DNA from: Candidatus Hydrogenedentota bacterium
GTDB lineage: Bacteria; Hydrogenedentota; Hydrogenedentia; Hydrogenedentales; JAGMZX01
DNA: 64,000 nucleotides
NCBI GenBank assembly: GCA_029556545.1
Contig: JAKQEQ010000193.1
Span: 79,262-143,261, forward strand
Reading direction: 5' to 3'
Shown here: one piece after another, positions 27,701 through 37,301 of the stretch
How the letters are laid out: every line of letters begins with the position of its first letter
Position numbering within the stretch: position 1 is the first letter of the stretch
The notes under the pieces: model-generated
What the model was told of the DNA's origin: nothing
Database searches by the model: none
Seen by the model: the letters and a program-made list of their open reading frames with translations, nothing else
Translations under genes and position numbers: made by a program

Positions 27701-28126
27701 TCAGACCTCTTCAACTGCAAATACCTGGGACAGGTCCGAAAGTCTGGTGTTGGCCAACCAATCCCTCAGTCTCTTGTCGACGTCCTCGAGCGAACTCCTA
27801 AAGATGCAGAACTTGCCGAGACACACCGGCGTTCCAAAGAGGCAGCGCAGAGGAGTCAGTGGCCCCTCAATCGTCTCGTAGACTTCTTGCAGAAGGACTT
27901 TGTCGCTGGGCCTCGCTAGCACATATCCGCCTTTAGGCCCGACCGTGGAATGGACCATTCCCGCCTTGGTCAGGCGACGGAGTACCTTGGCCAAATGCGC
28001 TTCAGATGCACCAAGGACGCCTGCGATATCTCGAGCCGAAAGCGCTCGACCCGGGCCGGATGCGAGAAGTGCGGTCGCGTGAAAGGCAAGAGACACCGCC
28101 TCGGATACTTTCAGTGGACTGGCCAT
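27701..28126 (-). CDS. Rrf2-family iron-sulfur-type regulator (NsrR/IscR-like)
   Basis: 141 residues. Winged helix with LSARDIAGVLGASEAHLAKVLRRLTKAGMV and GPKGGYVLA. Three cysteines in LRCLFGTPVCLGKFCIF correspond to the cluster-binding region of Rrf2 proteins, so it probably senses NO, O2 or iron-sulfur status. It lies next to nitrite/NO-handling genes and has an inverted repeat just upstream. NsrR-like function is inferred from context. Confidence 0.85.
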   Translation of the reverse strand: MASPLKVSEAVSLAFHATALLASGPGRALSARDIAGVLGASEAHLAKVLRRLTKAGMVHSTVGPKGGYVLARPSDKVLLQEVYETIEGPLTPLRCLFGTPVCLGKFCIFRSSLEDVDKRLRDWLANTRLSDLSQVFAVEEV

Positions 28127-28145
28127 TTTTTGCTACCTTTCATCT

Positions 28146-28169
28146 TGGTATTATGGTATTATGATACCA
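28146..28169. promoter_or_regulatory. Putative Rrf2 operator
   Basis: tggtat (28146-28151) and then tggtat-tatg-atacca (28154-28169), a perfect six-base inverted repeat with a direct half-site eight bases away. It lies 20-43 bases upstream of the Rrf2 start codon and faces the divergent folate gene. Confidence 0.5.
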
Positions 28170-28311
28170 GAATTCAGGCCGCGCTGTCAAGCCACGGACT
28201 GGATTCCACGGCGCTGGCAAACGAGTGATCAGGTACAAGAAGCTCGCTTACTGGAGGGATGCAGGCAAGCGAAGAATGGGTCTACGCAGTTTGAAGGAGG
28301 AATAATCCGAC

Positions 28312-29184
28312 GTGAGCACGCCCATTGACGGACAAACCAAGCGCTTGCGGTCATACCCTCCCATCCCCATCGAATTGACAACAGCGGTGACGCGGAAATA
28401 CACGTTCTACGAAGAAATGCTGTATGGTGTTGCCCTTTGTCTCACACGCAATCGTGACGATGCCGAGCGCCTCACATGTGATGCCCTTACTGCCGCCGTG
28501 AGGTGTGACTGCGCTGAGGGAGAGATTCGCCATCCTAAAATGTCTATTAACCTATGTGCGCCACAGCTTCCTATTGGAAAGGGCCTCTGTGATTTCATGC
28601 TGAGCAAAGCTGACATACGAAAGCGCTTTCTTGACGCTCGACGAGCTCTGACCAAGCAGGAGGTCGCTTCCAGGAGCCTGGTCATCATGGAGCAGCTGGC
28701 GCCCTTGCCCCAGTTCCAGGAAGCGAGGGTAACTCTGTCGTACATACCCTCAAGAGACAACGAGGTGGACATCCTGCCGCTAATTCATTCGAAGCTGGAC
28801 GAAGGCATGACCGTCCTGGTGCCCGTGACAATGTCACGTAGTTGCCTCGTGTGGTCGCGCCTTAAGGCATTTTGCGATCTTGCGCCCGCGCGTTTCGATA
28901 TCGTTGAGCCCCGCCCCGAATGCCACGAGTTCATGACTCCTCCTGAGAATTCTGTTGTGCTAGTGCCGGGCATCGCTTTCAGTTTTCGGGGTGAACGAAT
29001 AGGTTACGGAGGAGGGTATTTCGATCGATTCTTGGCACATTTTCATGGCTGCAAAATCGGTCTAGCCTTCGACCTGCAAATGACCGAATCCATTCCTTCC
29101 GAGGCCCATGACATTCCCATGGATATCATCGTTACGGAAGCTGCCGTTTACTATTCTTTAGGATCCCGTTTCCTCCCAGCATGA
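28312..29184 (+). CDS. 5-formyltetrahydrofolate cyclo-ligase with N-terminal sigma-like extension
   Basis: 290 residues from GTG 28312, which has AAGGAGG at proper distance. Residues 95-290 are a complete cyclo-ligase: SKADIRKRFLDARRALT, SYIPSRDNEVD, VLVPGIAFSFRGERIGYGGGYFDRFL. The enzyme turns 5-formyl-THF into methenyl-THF with ATP. Residues 1-94 contain FYEEMLYGVALCLTRNRDDAERLTCDALTAA, which looks like sigma-70 region 2 of ECF factors but lacks region 4. ATG 28594 inside could give the plain enzyme. It diverges from the Rrf2 gene. Confidence 0.82.
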   Translation: MSTPIDGQTKRLRSYPPIPIELTTAVTRKYTFYEEMLYGVALCLTRNRDDAERLTCDALTAAVRCDCAEGEIRHPKMSINLCAPQLPIGKGLCDFMLSKADIRKRFLDARRALTKQEVASRSLVIMEQLAPLPQFQEARVTLSYIPSRDNEVDILPLIHSKLDEGMTVLVPVTMSRSCLVWSRLKAFCDLAPARFDIVEPRPECHEFMTPPENSVVLVPGIAFSFRGERIGYGGGYFDRFLAHFHGCKIGLAFDLQMTESIPSEAHDIPMDIIVTEAAVYYSLGSRFLPA

Positions 29185-29260
29185 AGATACCTTATAATCC
29201 TCTGCGCCGGTGAGTGCTGGAGGATTCTTCAGAGCGGATCGCCCCAAACCTGAAAGTGCC

Positions 29261-29704
29261 ATGAACAACATTGAGCTTGCTGAGCACATCGAAGCGACGC
29301 ATCACGAATACTTGAAGCGAGAGCTCCCGCTTGCATCGGAACTGGCGAGGAAGGTGGCTGAAGCGCATTCAAGGAGTGATTCCCGCCTTTGTGATCTGGT
29401 GCTTGTATTGCGGCGCTTCGTAGACCGCTTACAGGGACACATGAGAAAGGAGGAGCGTTCGCTTTTCCCTGCGATTCGAAAACTGGACAAAGTGGAGTCA
29501 AAACCGTCATTTTGGTTCGGCACCATTGAGAAGCCCATCTGCTCTGCTGAGGCCGAGCATCGGGACGCGGACAAAGACGAGAGACCTATGGGATGGCTTT
29601 CATCGCTGCAACCTCTCCTTGACGTGCGAAGTCTGCTGCCTCGCCGAGAACGCGTGCCGATTCCTGAGGTGCGTGGAAACCCATCGAGTTCTCTGCAGCT
29701 ATGA
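29261..29704 (+). pseudogene. Truncated RIC/YtfE-ScdA-type iron-centre repair protein
   Basis: From ATG 29261 the protein has ELAEHIEATHHEYLKRELP, then HMRKEERSLFPAIRKL and AEAEHRDADKD, matching the hemerythrin-like C-terminal domain of RIC proteins that repair nitrosatively damaged iron-sulfur clusters. Just after the third helix begins, the similarity ends and the frame continues antisense to the end of nrfA. The later His and Glu ligands (the HxxHE and HxxxE helix) are missing, so a diiron site cannot form. Confidence 0.65.
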
Positions 29705-31013
29705 AGTCGAGGCGCCACTGGGCCTTTCGCTGTAGTTCACGGGCTTCCGCAAGTTGCTCGTCAGTCGCGCCGTTCTGTTGGGCTTGCTGAATAGCGTCAA
29801 GTTGATCCATGAGTGCTTGGGCGGCACGCTGCAGCAGGTCGTGGTTTCGCTCCTGGATGACATCAACCCGTGCCTTGATCTCCTCCTCGGGAAAATGGTG
29901 GCAGGTCTGGCATGCTCGATTGATGTTCAGCAACGGGCTACGCACCCAGTGGTCGGAGATCTTGGTCGCCCCATCCCGCATATAGGGCATGTGGCAGTCT
30001 GCGCATGCAACGCCACTGCGGGCGTGAATGCCTTGGCTCCATAGCTCGAATTCGGGATGCTGGGCCTTGAGGATCTCGGCGCCCGTCTCGGCATGTTTGT
30101 AGTCGAAGAGGCGCGCGCCGTCCGCATATTCCGTGTCGTCCCAAAAGGCTTCAACGTCATCCGCGCGGAGTCCTTTCCCCCACGGGAAAGTCAACGGCAT
30201 CTTACTCGCGCAGTAGTATTCGACGTGACACTGGGCACAGACAAAGGAGCGCATCTCTGTGCGAGAGGCATCCGCGTTTGGCTCGTAGCTCCTTCCGCGG
30301 GCTCCATCCCTCCACCGTTCGATCGACGGCAGATGAGGGACAGGCGCGTCGGATTCTGCAAGACGGCGTATGCCCTGGATGAAGGCCGGCCGCGTGACAC
30401 GAATCTGCATGGTCTTCGGTTCGTGGCAATCGACACACGAGACTGGGTGGCCGTGCCCCATATCATGCAGCATCCTATTCAGGTCTTGATACGAGAGTGT
30501 GTACGTCTTCTCAAAGCCGGCCATGGCATCGCCATCGCCTAAGGCTCGGTACACCGGCATCACGGATGCATGACAGTGGAGACAAGAGCCGGACTGCGGC
30601 TTTGTTAGGCGTTGGGTGGCTTCCTGGTCTTCGAGCATATAGGCATGGCCCCGGCGGTCCCGGTAATCGATTGAGAACGCGTATCCCAAAAACATCCTCT
30701 TCAGCCAGGGATCGCGCTCAATCTTCTCCGTCGGCAGGGCCTCACTACCACCGTGCCCGCCGAATCGGGTTCGCGTGGCAATGGCGGTGCGCTGATAGGA
30801 CTCATACTCCTTCGGCCAGTTAATGCCCCACTTGGCCGGATCTGTGTCGTCTTCGCCCACTTCGACGAGGCGAACATAGGGATTGCGCGCCTCACTCTTC
30901 CGCTCAAAGATGTTCACCAGCAACGCCGTGATGAGTGCAGTCGCTGCCGCGACCACTATCACCGTCACCGCAAACACCCCAATCAGTCGTACGCTCATTG
31001 TTCTATTGCCCAT
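29586..31013 (-). CDS. nrfA: Cytochrome c nitrite reductase, catalytic subunit
   Basis: 475 residues. A signal-anchor helix lies near the start, then five haem-binding CXXCH motifs: CLHCH, CVDCH, CAQCH, CADCH and CQTCH. The first would be CXXCK in most NrfA enzymes; here it is CXXCH, a variant known from some epsilonproteobacterial NrfA. It reduces nitrite to ammonium in the periplasm, taking electrons from NrfH. AGGAG precedes the ATG. Overlaps nrfH by 19 bases. Confidence 0.92.
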   Translation of the reverse strand: MGNRTMSVRLIGVFAVTVIVVAAATALITALLVNIFERKSEARNPYVRLVEVGEDDTDPAKWGINWPKEYESYQRTAIATRTRFGGHGGSEALPTEKIERDPWLKRMFLGYAFSIDYRDRRGHAYMLEDQEATQRLTKPQSGSCLHCHASVMPVYRALGDGDAMAGFEKTYTLSYQDLNRMLHDMGHGHPVSCVDCHEPKTMQIRVTRPAFIQGIRRLAESDAPVPHLPSIERWRDGARGRSYEPNADASRTEMRSFVCAQCHVEYYCASKMPLTFPWGKGLRADDVEAFWDDTEYADGARLFDYKHAETGAEILKAQHPEFELWSQGIHARSGVACADCHMPYMRDGATKISDHWVRSPLLNINRACQTCHHFPEEEIKARVDVIQERNHDLLQRAAQALMDQLDAIQQAQQNGATDEQLAEARELQRKAQWRLDFIAAENSMGFHAPQESARVLGEAADFARQGEVAAMKAIP

Positions 31014-31582
31014 TTCTTGATTATCTCCTCTCTGACACCACGGTCGCGATCACCCAAGCCAACCGAATCACCGTGGCCGACGGATCGATGGCAGTGTACG
31101 CAGTACACCACGTCGATGGCGAACGTGGCACCGGGAACCAAATCATGCACCATCTGGTCGTGGCACGCCAGGCAGTTCTCCTGCAAGATGCGTTTGTTTT
31201 TCTCAGTAATCATGATGGGCTCATGGAAGTCCTGCAGCGTGAAGCCCTTTGAATGGCGGAAGCCATTGTCCGCTTTCGCTATGTACTTGGGGAGGAGGCT
31301 GTGGGGCAAGTGACAATCGACGCACACCGCTACGTTGTGGTGGCTGGCCTTCTGCCAGGAATCGTACTCAGGGCGCATGATGTGGCAGTTCACGCAAGCC
31401 TTGGGGTCGGGGCTCAGATATGAAAGCCCTTCTGCGTACATGAACGTGAAACCACCCAGGCCAAACGGAATTGCCGCGATAGCGCCAAAGAAGATTGCAG
31501 CCATCAGTCGTCTCTTGGGCAAGCCACAGAGCAGTCCCTCTACTTGAGGCTTGGATGGCTGGTCGTCATTCCTTTTCAACAA
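30995..31582 (-). CDS. nrfH: Cytochrome c nitrite reductase small subunit (quinol oxidase)
   Basis: 195 residues of the NapC/NirT family. One transmembrane helix ([18 protein letters not shown]) and four CXXCH motifs: CVNCH, CVDCH, CLACH, CVHCH. It draws electrons from menaquinol and passes them to NrfA. The start is TTG 31582 with GAGGT upstream. It forms an nrfHA operon with nrfA. Confidence 0.92.
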   Translation of the reverse strand: MLKRNDDQPSKPQVEGLLCGLPKRRLMAAIFFGAIAAIPFGLGGFTFMYAEGLSYLSPDPKACVNCHIMRPEYDSWQKASHHNVAVCVDCHLPHSLLPKYIAKADNGFRHSKGFTLQDFHEPIMITEKNKRILQENCLACHDQMVHDLVPGATFAIDVVYCVHCHRSVGHGDSVGLGDRDRGVREEIIKKWAIEQ

Positions 31583-31840
31583 GAGCTACCTCTTCGGTTT
31601 TGTTTTTTGGGAAACCGGATGCGGCTGACGCCAACACCCGTCCCGCGCAGAGACCTGACACTGAATTCTAACGCCTATCGCTCTTCTTCATCAATGAATT
31701 GGGCTTGCCTTGAGCGTGGCCGCCCATTGGCTCGGTGCCTTGTACATGTCTTCACTTGCGCGACCGCTGGGCCGCGCGGGCTTCGGATTCCAATGGCGAC
31801 TTCAGCATTGATGACCTCATCGCGTGGGTTCTCCGTTGAT

Positions 31841-31901
31841 GGAAAACCTCTCGTCGGCCTCCGGTGGCGAACTTGGCACCCGATGAAGCCGACGAGAGGT
31901 T
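31841..31901 (-). terminator. Long-stem terminator after hcp
   Basis: On the minus strand, just after the hcp stop codon, a perfect 14-base inverted repeat (31845-31858 with 31888-31901) encloses a 29-base loop and is followed by TTTTCC. Confidence 0.6.
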
Positions 31902-31909
31902 ACGAGCAA

Positions 31910-33574
31910 CTATGCGAGCATGGCCGCAAGGTCTTCCTCGGGCGTCTTGATCGGCATGAGGTTGAACTGATCGACCAGCACCTTCAGGACGTTGGGGCCG
32001 ACAAATGCCGGGAGCGTCGGTCCCAGCCGCATGTCCTTGATGCCCAGGTGCAGCAATGTGAGCAGGATACAGACGGCCTTCTGTTCGTACCAGCTCAGCA
32101 CCAGGCTCAGCGGCAAGTCATTGACGCCGCAGTCGAAGGCCTTGGCCAGCGCCACGGCTATCTGAATCGCACTGTACGCGTCGTTGCATTGCCCGCAGTC
32201 CAGCAGTCGCGGAATCCCGCCGATATCGCCAAATGGCAGCTTGTTGAAACGGTACTTGCCGCACGCCAGCGTGAGGATAACGCAATCGTCAGGAACCTGC
32301 TGGGCGAGTTCCGTGTAGTAATTCCGTCCGGGCTTGGCTCCGTCGCAACCTCCGATAAGGAAAAAGTGGCGAATCTTGCGATTCTTTACCGCTTCCACGA
32401 CCTTGTCGGCCACGCTCATTACGGTGTTACGAGCGAAACCGATGGTGATAGTCTTGGATTCGGCATCCTTATCGAAGCCGGGCGCCGCCAACGCCGCTTC
32501 GATTACCGGCGTGAAATCCTTGTTGCCTTCGGCGTCGGCGGGGATGTGCGCCACACCGGGCCAGGCGACGAGGCCCGTGGTGAAAATGCGTTCTGCGTAA
32601 CCATCTTCGGGCCTCTGAATGCAGTTGGTCGTCATCAGAATCGCACCGGGGAACGCATCGAATTCATCTCGCTGGTTTTGCCAGGCCCCACCATAGTTGC
32701 CCACCAGGTGCTTGTGTTTCTTAAGCTCGGGGTACGCAAGGCAGGGCAGCATCTCGCCGTGAGTATAGATGTTGATCCCTTTGCCCTCGGTTTGTTCCAG
32801 GAGCATCTTGAGGTCTTTAAGGTCGTGGCCCGAGACGCAAATCGCCTTGCCTGCCAACGGAGTAATGCGGACTTCGGTTGGTTCGGGATGTCCGTATGTG
32901 CCGGTGTTGGCAGCGTCGAGCATCTCCATCGCCTTGAGGTTCACCTCGCCAACGCGTAGCGCCATAGCAACCAAGGCATCGACGTCGCCGGGATTTGCGG
33001 CCAGAAAGGCCATCGCTTCGTGGATGAATGCGTACACGCCGTCGTCTTCCACGCCGAGGATGTGGGCATGGTCAACGTAAGCGGCCATACCTTTCAATCC
33101 ATAGGTGATGAGTTCCTGGAGACCCGCTGCATCCTCGCCCAAACTGTCGATGCGTTTCTGAATGGTGACCTGCTCACCCTGGCGGATCATCTCGTCGATG
33201 TCGGCCGCCGGCTCGATAGCTGCATCCTTTGTCAAAGGCTCCGGTTGTTTTCCGCTCTGTTGACAGGCCGTCTCGTAAGCCTTCTTGACCGCGTTGCGGA
33301 CCGCCGCCCCACGCTGGATGAGCTCCGCCACGCGCTTGGGGTCGAAATCCACATTGGTAACTGTGGCAAACAGGGCCTCGACGACAAACAGATCGGCCTC
33401 GCGATGGGGCACGTCAAGCTGCCGCGTTCGGTGAGCGTACTGGCTGGCGCCCTCGGCAATGTGAATCAGCAGGTCCTGGAGAGCTGCGGTCTCAGGATCC
33501 TTACCGCAGACGCCGCGTAGGGTGCAGCCGGTGCCCATCGCGGTCTGCTCGCATTGGTAACAAAACATGTCCAT
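31910..33574 (-). CDS. hcp: Hybrid cluster protein (hydroxylamine reductase / NO-related)
   Basis: 554 residues, full length. The N-terminal cysteines follow CX2CX8CX5C (CYQCEQTAMGTGCTLRGVC), the class I pattern holding a [4Fe-4S] cluster. C-terminal hybrid-cluster ligands are in GHDLKDL, TTNCIQRP, IGGCDGA and DCGQCNDA with the following Glu/Cys. Hcp reduces hydroxylamine in vitro and acts as a protective NO reductase and S-nitrosylase in vivo. It lies 67 bases downstream of the flavodiiron gene. Confidence 0.96.
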   Translation of the reverse strand: MDMFCYQCEQTAMGTGCTLRGVCGKDPETAALQDLLIHIAEGASQYAHRTRQLDVPHREADLFVVEALFATVTNVDFDPKRVAELIQRGAAVRNAVKKAYETACQQSGKQPEPLTKDAAIEPAADIDEMIRQGEQVTIQKRIDSLGEDAAGLQELITYGLKGMAAYVDHAHILGVEDDGVYAFIHEAMAFLAANPGDVDALVAMALRVGEVNLKAMEMLDAANTGTYGHPEPTEVRITPLAGKAICVSGHDLKDLKMLLEQTEGKGINIYTHGEMLPCLAYPELKKHKHLVGNYGGAWQNQRDEFDAFPGAILMTTNCIQRPEDGYAERIFTTGLVAWPGVAHIPADAEGNKDFTPVIEAALAAPGFDKDAESKTITIGFARNTVMSVADKVVEAVKNRKIRHFFLIGGCDGAKPGRNYYTELAQQVPDDCVILTLACGKYRFNKLPFGDIGGIPRLLDCGQCNDAYSAIQIAVALAKAFDCGVNDLPLSLVLSWYEQKAVCILLTLLHLGIKDMRLGPTLPAFVGPNVLKVLVDQFNLMPIKTPEEDLAAMLA

Positions 33575-33641
33575 ATCTGGCTATTCCTTTCCTTTGATTG
33601 AAATGGTTAGTTCATGTATGCCCACGACACAATTCCCATCT

Positions 33642-34811
33642 TCACAGCGAATCGTGTCTCGTCTTGATCGCCTCAGCAAGTCTATCCAAGGCGCCGTATG
33701 TCTGTTCTCCTGGACGCCCCTTGCACAGGACCGGGTCAAGGACCTCGACGTCGAGATTTGGGATCAACCCAGCTATCTGCTCAACCGCTTTCGTTCCCCA
33801 GCCATACGATCCGATCACCGTAGCATACTTGAGCTTCGGCCGCAGTGCATTCGCCAAATGGGTTGCGAAGAAAACGGTCGGGTGTGGCCCGCCATATACA
33901 GTGGGAGTGCCTATGACAATGGTTGCAGCGTCAACAAGTGCCATGGCCAGTTTCCCGATGTCCGTTACGGCCAGATCGAATTTGTGTACCTCGGTTCCTT
34001 TATCCATCAAAGATTCAAGGAGGTAGTCCACCATCGTTTCTGTGCTTCCGTGCATGGACACGAACGGCGCCACTACGACGTCTTTGACGGCATCGGAAAC
34101 CCAGTCGGAATAGGCGGACTGAATGCACTTCGGATTTGTGTGCACAGGGCCGTGACTAGGTGCGATGAGCTCACAATCAAACGGGGCGATCCGCTCCAGG
34201 TACTTCTTGATGACGGACCGAAACGGCATCATGATCTCGGCGTAATAGCGCTTTGCCGCTTCACACACGTGCGGCTCGTCGCCGACGCATAGGGACGAGG
34301 TAGCGAGGTGCGATCCGAAGAGATCGCACGTGAAAAGCATGCCCACTTCCGGAATATGCGTGACCATAGTCTCCGGCCAGTGCACCCAAGGCATGTGCAG
34401 AAAATGAAGTGTCTTTTCACCCAGGGACAGCGTCTCACCATCTTCAACCGTTGTGATTCGGTTATCGCCTATTTCGAGGTGTTCACTGAGCAAAGGTTTT
34501 GCCTTGGGGCTACACAGCACCTTGGCATCGGGGTATCTCTCCAAGACTGCGGGAATCGATCCTGAGTGGTCCTGTTCAGCGTGATGGGACACAACATAAT
34601 CAACTCTGTCAACGGTCGCGAGATGGGACATCAACACGTCTTTCATCGCCGGGTCCACCGTATCCAGCAACGCCGTCTTTTCCGAGCCTTTGACCAGATA
34701 CGCGTTGTAGGTTGTTCCGTCGGGGAGCGGAATAAGTGAATCGAACAACCGTCGATTCCAGTCTATGGCTCCCATCCAGACAACACCGTCTCGAATCGTC
34801 TTCGGTTTCAT
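33642..34811 (-). CDS. Flavodiiron protein (FprA-type NO/O2 reductase)
   Basis: 389 residues from ATG 34811. A beta-lactamase-like diiron domain with SHHAEQDHSG (HxExDH ligands) and APSHGPVH, then a flavodoxin domain with SMHGSTETMV (FMN phosphate loop) and GTPTVYGGPHPTV plus SYGWGTKAVE. It reduces NO to N2O or O2 to water. The partner reductase or rubredoxin is not in the window. Co-directional with hcp, the usual nitrosative-stress pair. Confidence 0.94.
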   Translation of the reverse strand: MKPKTIRDGVVWMGAIDWNRRLFDSLIPLPDGTTYNAYLVKGSEKTALLDTVDPAMKDVLMSHLATVDRVDYVVSHHAEQDHSGSIPAVLERYPDAKVLCSPKAKPLLSEHLEIGDNRITTVEDGETLSLGEKTLHFLHMPWVHWPETMVTHIPEVGMLFTCDLFGSHLATSSLCVGDEPHVCEAAKRYYAEIMMPFRSVIKKYLERIAPFDCELIAPSHGPVHTNPKCIQSAYSDWVSDAVKDVVVAPFVSMHGSTETMVDYLLESLMDKGTEVHKFDLAVTDIGKLAMALVDAATIVIGTPTVYGGPHPTVFFATHLANALRPKLKYATVIGSYGWGTKAVEQIAGLIPNLDVEVLDPVLCKGRPGEQTYGALDRLAEAIKTRHDSL

Positions 34812-34952
34812 GCGCTCATCCTTTCCGTTTTCTACACTCACCCGTTATGGGTAACATCGCCGTCTTGCAGTAGTGGGGCGCGACAGTTGGCGTCTCCGTG
34901 CCATTTCAAGCCGGCTTGCCTGTCCCTCAGTACCTTGCTACCGCATCTTTAC

Positions 34953-35576
34953 CTACTGCTCAATCAGGAACTCAGCACGCCAAACCAAAGGTGAGCGTTC
35001 GGTAGGGCCCGGGGTGATAGTAAACGTTTCCACGTTCTTGGGATTGATTAACGTGAAGCCGCCCTGTTCCCACTGAACCTCCATGGCCGGTGTATCAAAC
35101 ACCTTGAGTGAGAACCTTCGTCGGTCTTCGCCCGGGCCCAGTGTGCCGCGCACATGAATATGGCGGACATTCCCGCTCTTGAAGCACAGCTCCGCCACGG
35201 CGTCGATTTCCATGCCTGGCTTCTGCTCGGTCTCGTCTTCCTGGCGGCGCGCCGCCAGTTTTTGCCTGAGCCGCGCATAGTCCTCGGAGGAGATTAGTCG
35301 GATTGGCTGAAAGGAGCGCCCCGGCGGTGTTCCGGGCTCAAGAGACTCGAAAGAACGTTCCGACGGCCATTCCGGCAGAATCGTTGTCTCGAACTCAACG
35401 AACTCGATGGCGGTCGGGTTTATGGTCAGGGCGGTTTGGCTGCCTTGGACCTGAAGAACAGCTTGCCGGAAGAACTTCCCAGGACGGATAGCGTTCACGA
35501 TATCCTGAGCCATTCTGTCGTCTTCAACCCTCAGCACGTGCTTCCTACCATTTGTGAGATAGATTTGAATCTCCAT
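34953..35576 (-). CDS. Hypothetical protein, 207 aa
   Basis: Strong AAAGGAG before ATG 35576. The N-terminal half (MEIQIYLTNGRKHVLRVED and later FVEFETTILP) is beta-rich; the middle contains RLRQKLAARRQEDETE, a charged helical stretch; the end has FTLINPKNVETFTITPGP. No signal peptide, no cysteine motif, no recognised family. Position between the flavodiiron and lactate dehydrogenase genes suggests a role in the same response. Confidence 0.6.
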   Translation of the reverse strand: MEIQIYLTNGRKHVLRVEDDRMAQDIVNAIRPGKFFRQAVLQVQGSQTALTINPTAIEFVEFETTILPEWPSERSFESLEPGTPPGRSFQPIRLISSEDYARLRQKLAARRQEDETEQKPGMEIDAVAELCFKSGNVRHIHVRGTLGPGEDRRRFSLKVFDTPAMEVQWEQGGFTLINPKNVETFTITPGPTERSPLVWRAEFLIEQ

Positions 35577-35683
35577 CTTACATCTCCTTTTCCAGGTTCT
35601 GAATCAACGCCCGGCAAATCCCTGCGTGCGGCTTACGCCACACTCACGTTCCAGACCTCCCTTCGCAAACAGCGAAGGATGAC

Positions 35684-36652
35684 CTATTGTGTGACGCGAT
35701 CAAGGTCAGCTATGACGGCTTTCAAGACGGCTGCGGAAGAGGACAGAGCCCGGGCCTCCTCAGGCGACAGGTTGGCCTCCACCACTCGCTCGATGCCCTG
35801 TTCGGAAACGATACAGGGCACGCTCAAACAGACATCCGTCAGGCCATATTCCCCATCCAGCATCGCTGACACCGTGAGTACGCTCTTCTCCCCGCGCAGG
35901 ACGGCGCCTATAATTCTCACCATTGCCAAGCCTATGGCGTAGCAGGTTGCGCCTTTGTAGTCGATGATGTGGTAGGCAGAGTCTCGCACCTGTTGCTCAA
36001 TGGTCTTTCTCTCTGCCATCCAGTCACTGCATTTGCCGCACACCGGACAGTATTCGTCGATCTGCATGCCTGCCACATGAGTCATCGACCATGCGGCGTA
36101 TTCACTATCGCCGTGTTCCCCAAGAATGTACCCATGGACATTATGCGCGTCGATTTCGCAATGCTGACTCAGGAGGCTCCGAAAACGCGCGCTGTCCAGC
36201 ACCGTTCCCGAGCCCAACACCCGGCCGCGCTCCCATCCGGTTTCGCGTGCAGCGACATACGTCAACACATCGACTGGGTTGCTGACGACGATCAGAACGG
36301 CGCGGGAACCCGTCCGCACGATGTCGCCCGTCACTTCCGCAATAATGGAGGCGTTCTTGCGAAGAAGCTGAAGACGCGTTTCCCCTGGATTCTGCTTGGC
36401 ACCCGCTGTCATCACAACTACGTTGGCGTCCGCGTAGTCGCCCGAATCCCCAGCGTGAATGCGAACAGGAGGGAAGAACGCCTGGCCATGAGCCAGGTCG
36501 AGTGCTTGTCCGTGAGCCAAGTCATGGTTCTGGTCTATGATGGCAATCTCGTCAGATAAGCCGCTCTGAGCCAGCGCATAGCAGAAAGTCGCCCCCACAG
36601 CGCCTGCGCCAACAACGGCGACTTTCCGTCCTTTCCTGTCTTCTCCACTCAT
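35684..36652 (-). CDS. ldh: L-lactate dehydrogenase
   Basis: 322 residues from ATG 36652 (GGGAG upstream). NAD-binding VVGAGAVGATFCYAL, AGAKQNPGETRLQLLRKN (Gln in the specificity loop points to lactate rather than malate), VVSNPVDVLTY and active-site His in GEHGDSEYAAWS. Cytoplasmic. Converts pyruvate to lactate to restore NAD+. An internal CPVCGKC segment near residue 198 is unusual for the family, possibly a surface metal site. Confidence 0.9.
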   Translation of the reverse strand: MSGEDRKGRKVAVVGAGAVGATFCYALAQSGLSDEIAIIDQNHDLAHGQALDLAHGQAFFPPVRIHAGDSGDYADANVVVMTAGAKQNPGETRLQLLRKNASIIAEVTGDIVRTGSRAVLIVVSNPVDVLTYVAARETGWERGRVLGSGTVLDSARFRSLLSQHCEIDAHNVHGYILGEHGDSEYAAWSMTHVAGMQIDEYCPVCGKCSDWMAERKTIEQQVRDSAYHIIDYKGATCYAIGLAMVRIIGAVLRGEKSVLTVSAMLDGEYGLTDVCLSVPCIVSEQGIERVVEANLSPEEARALSSSAAVLKAVIADLDRVTQ

Positions 36653-36845
36653 AAGAATCTCCCGCCACGCTCCGCGCCGTGTCACACTGTCCGAACTCTC
36701 TCCTGAATCTTTGCCTTGAGCACCGCGAACGGACCAGCGGTACCCTTGTCTGTGTTGTTGTGCGCTGCAAAGACCACAACTCAACCAAGCCCAACATCGC
36801 CTTAGCATCTGTCACTCGTGCGTCGGTTGCCCTCAATTGTACAAG

Positions 36846-37184
36846 TCATTGCCTGTGCGTAGGCAATGATCTCTTGCACGTTTTGTCCGCCCCCGCCACC
36901 TGCTGCGCGACACAGTAAGCCCACTCGAGTGTTGCCGGCAGCGCGTTACAGGCAGGTTTTCGACGGGGTTCGCTTCCATCGAGCGGCAGCATTTTGAAGG
37001 CCCGCTCCGCAGACTCTGAGATCTCCCGTTCGTCGAAACGGACCTGAGATGTCGCACCACGTGCGGCGGGGAGTCTTTCGAAGCTGGCGTCGACATCGAA
37101 TCGCCCTTGATGGTCCCGAGTCGTTGAGTCCTTCGCTGCTAAGCCGTCTGTTGCTATTGTGACGGGCGTGTCTAGATTCCTCAT
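36846..37184 (-). CDS. Hypothetical protein, doubtful
   Basis: A 112-residue frame, MRNLDTPVTIATDGL onward, downstream of the RND permease in the same direction. AGAGGGAAAAG lies ahead of the ATG. No recognisable domain. Its composition is plausible but not convincing. Confidence 0.3.
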   Translation of the reverse strand: MRNLDTPVTIATDGLAAKDSTTRDHQGRFDVDASFERLPAARGATSQVRFDEREISESAERAFKMLPLDGSEPRRKPACNALPATLEWAYCVAQQVAGADKTCKRSLPTHRQ

Positions 37185-37301
37185 TTGTCTTTTCCCTCTT
37201 GATTTCTACCAGGGGGCCACAAAGCCGCCACAGGGCTCGGAATGCCAACGAGCCGCATGCAGTGAAAGTGTCTATTCATTTTGGCACCACCCATGAACCA
37301 T

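Noticed and set aside
29586-31013. Classifying the five-haem protein as octahaem nitrite or tetrathionate reductase
   Set aside because: Only five CXXCH motifs, and an adjacent NrfH gene; NrfA fits better.
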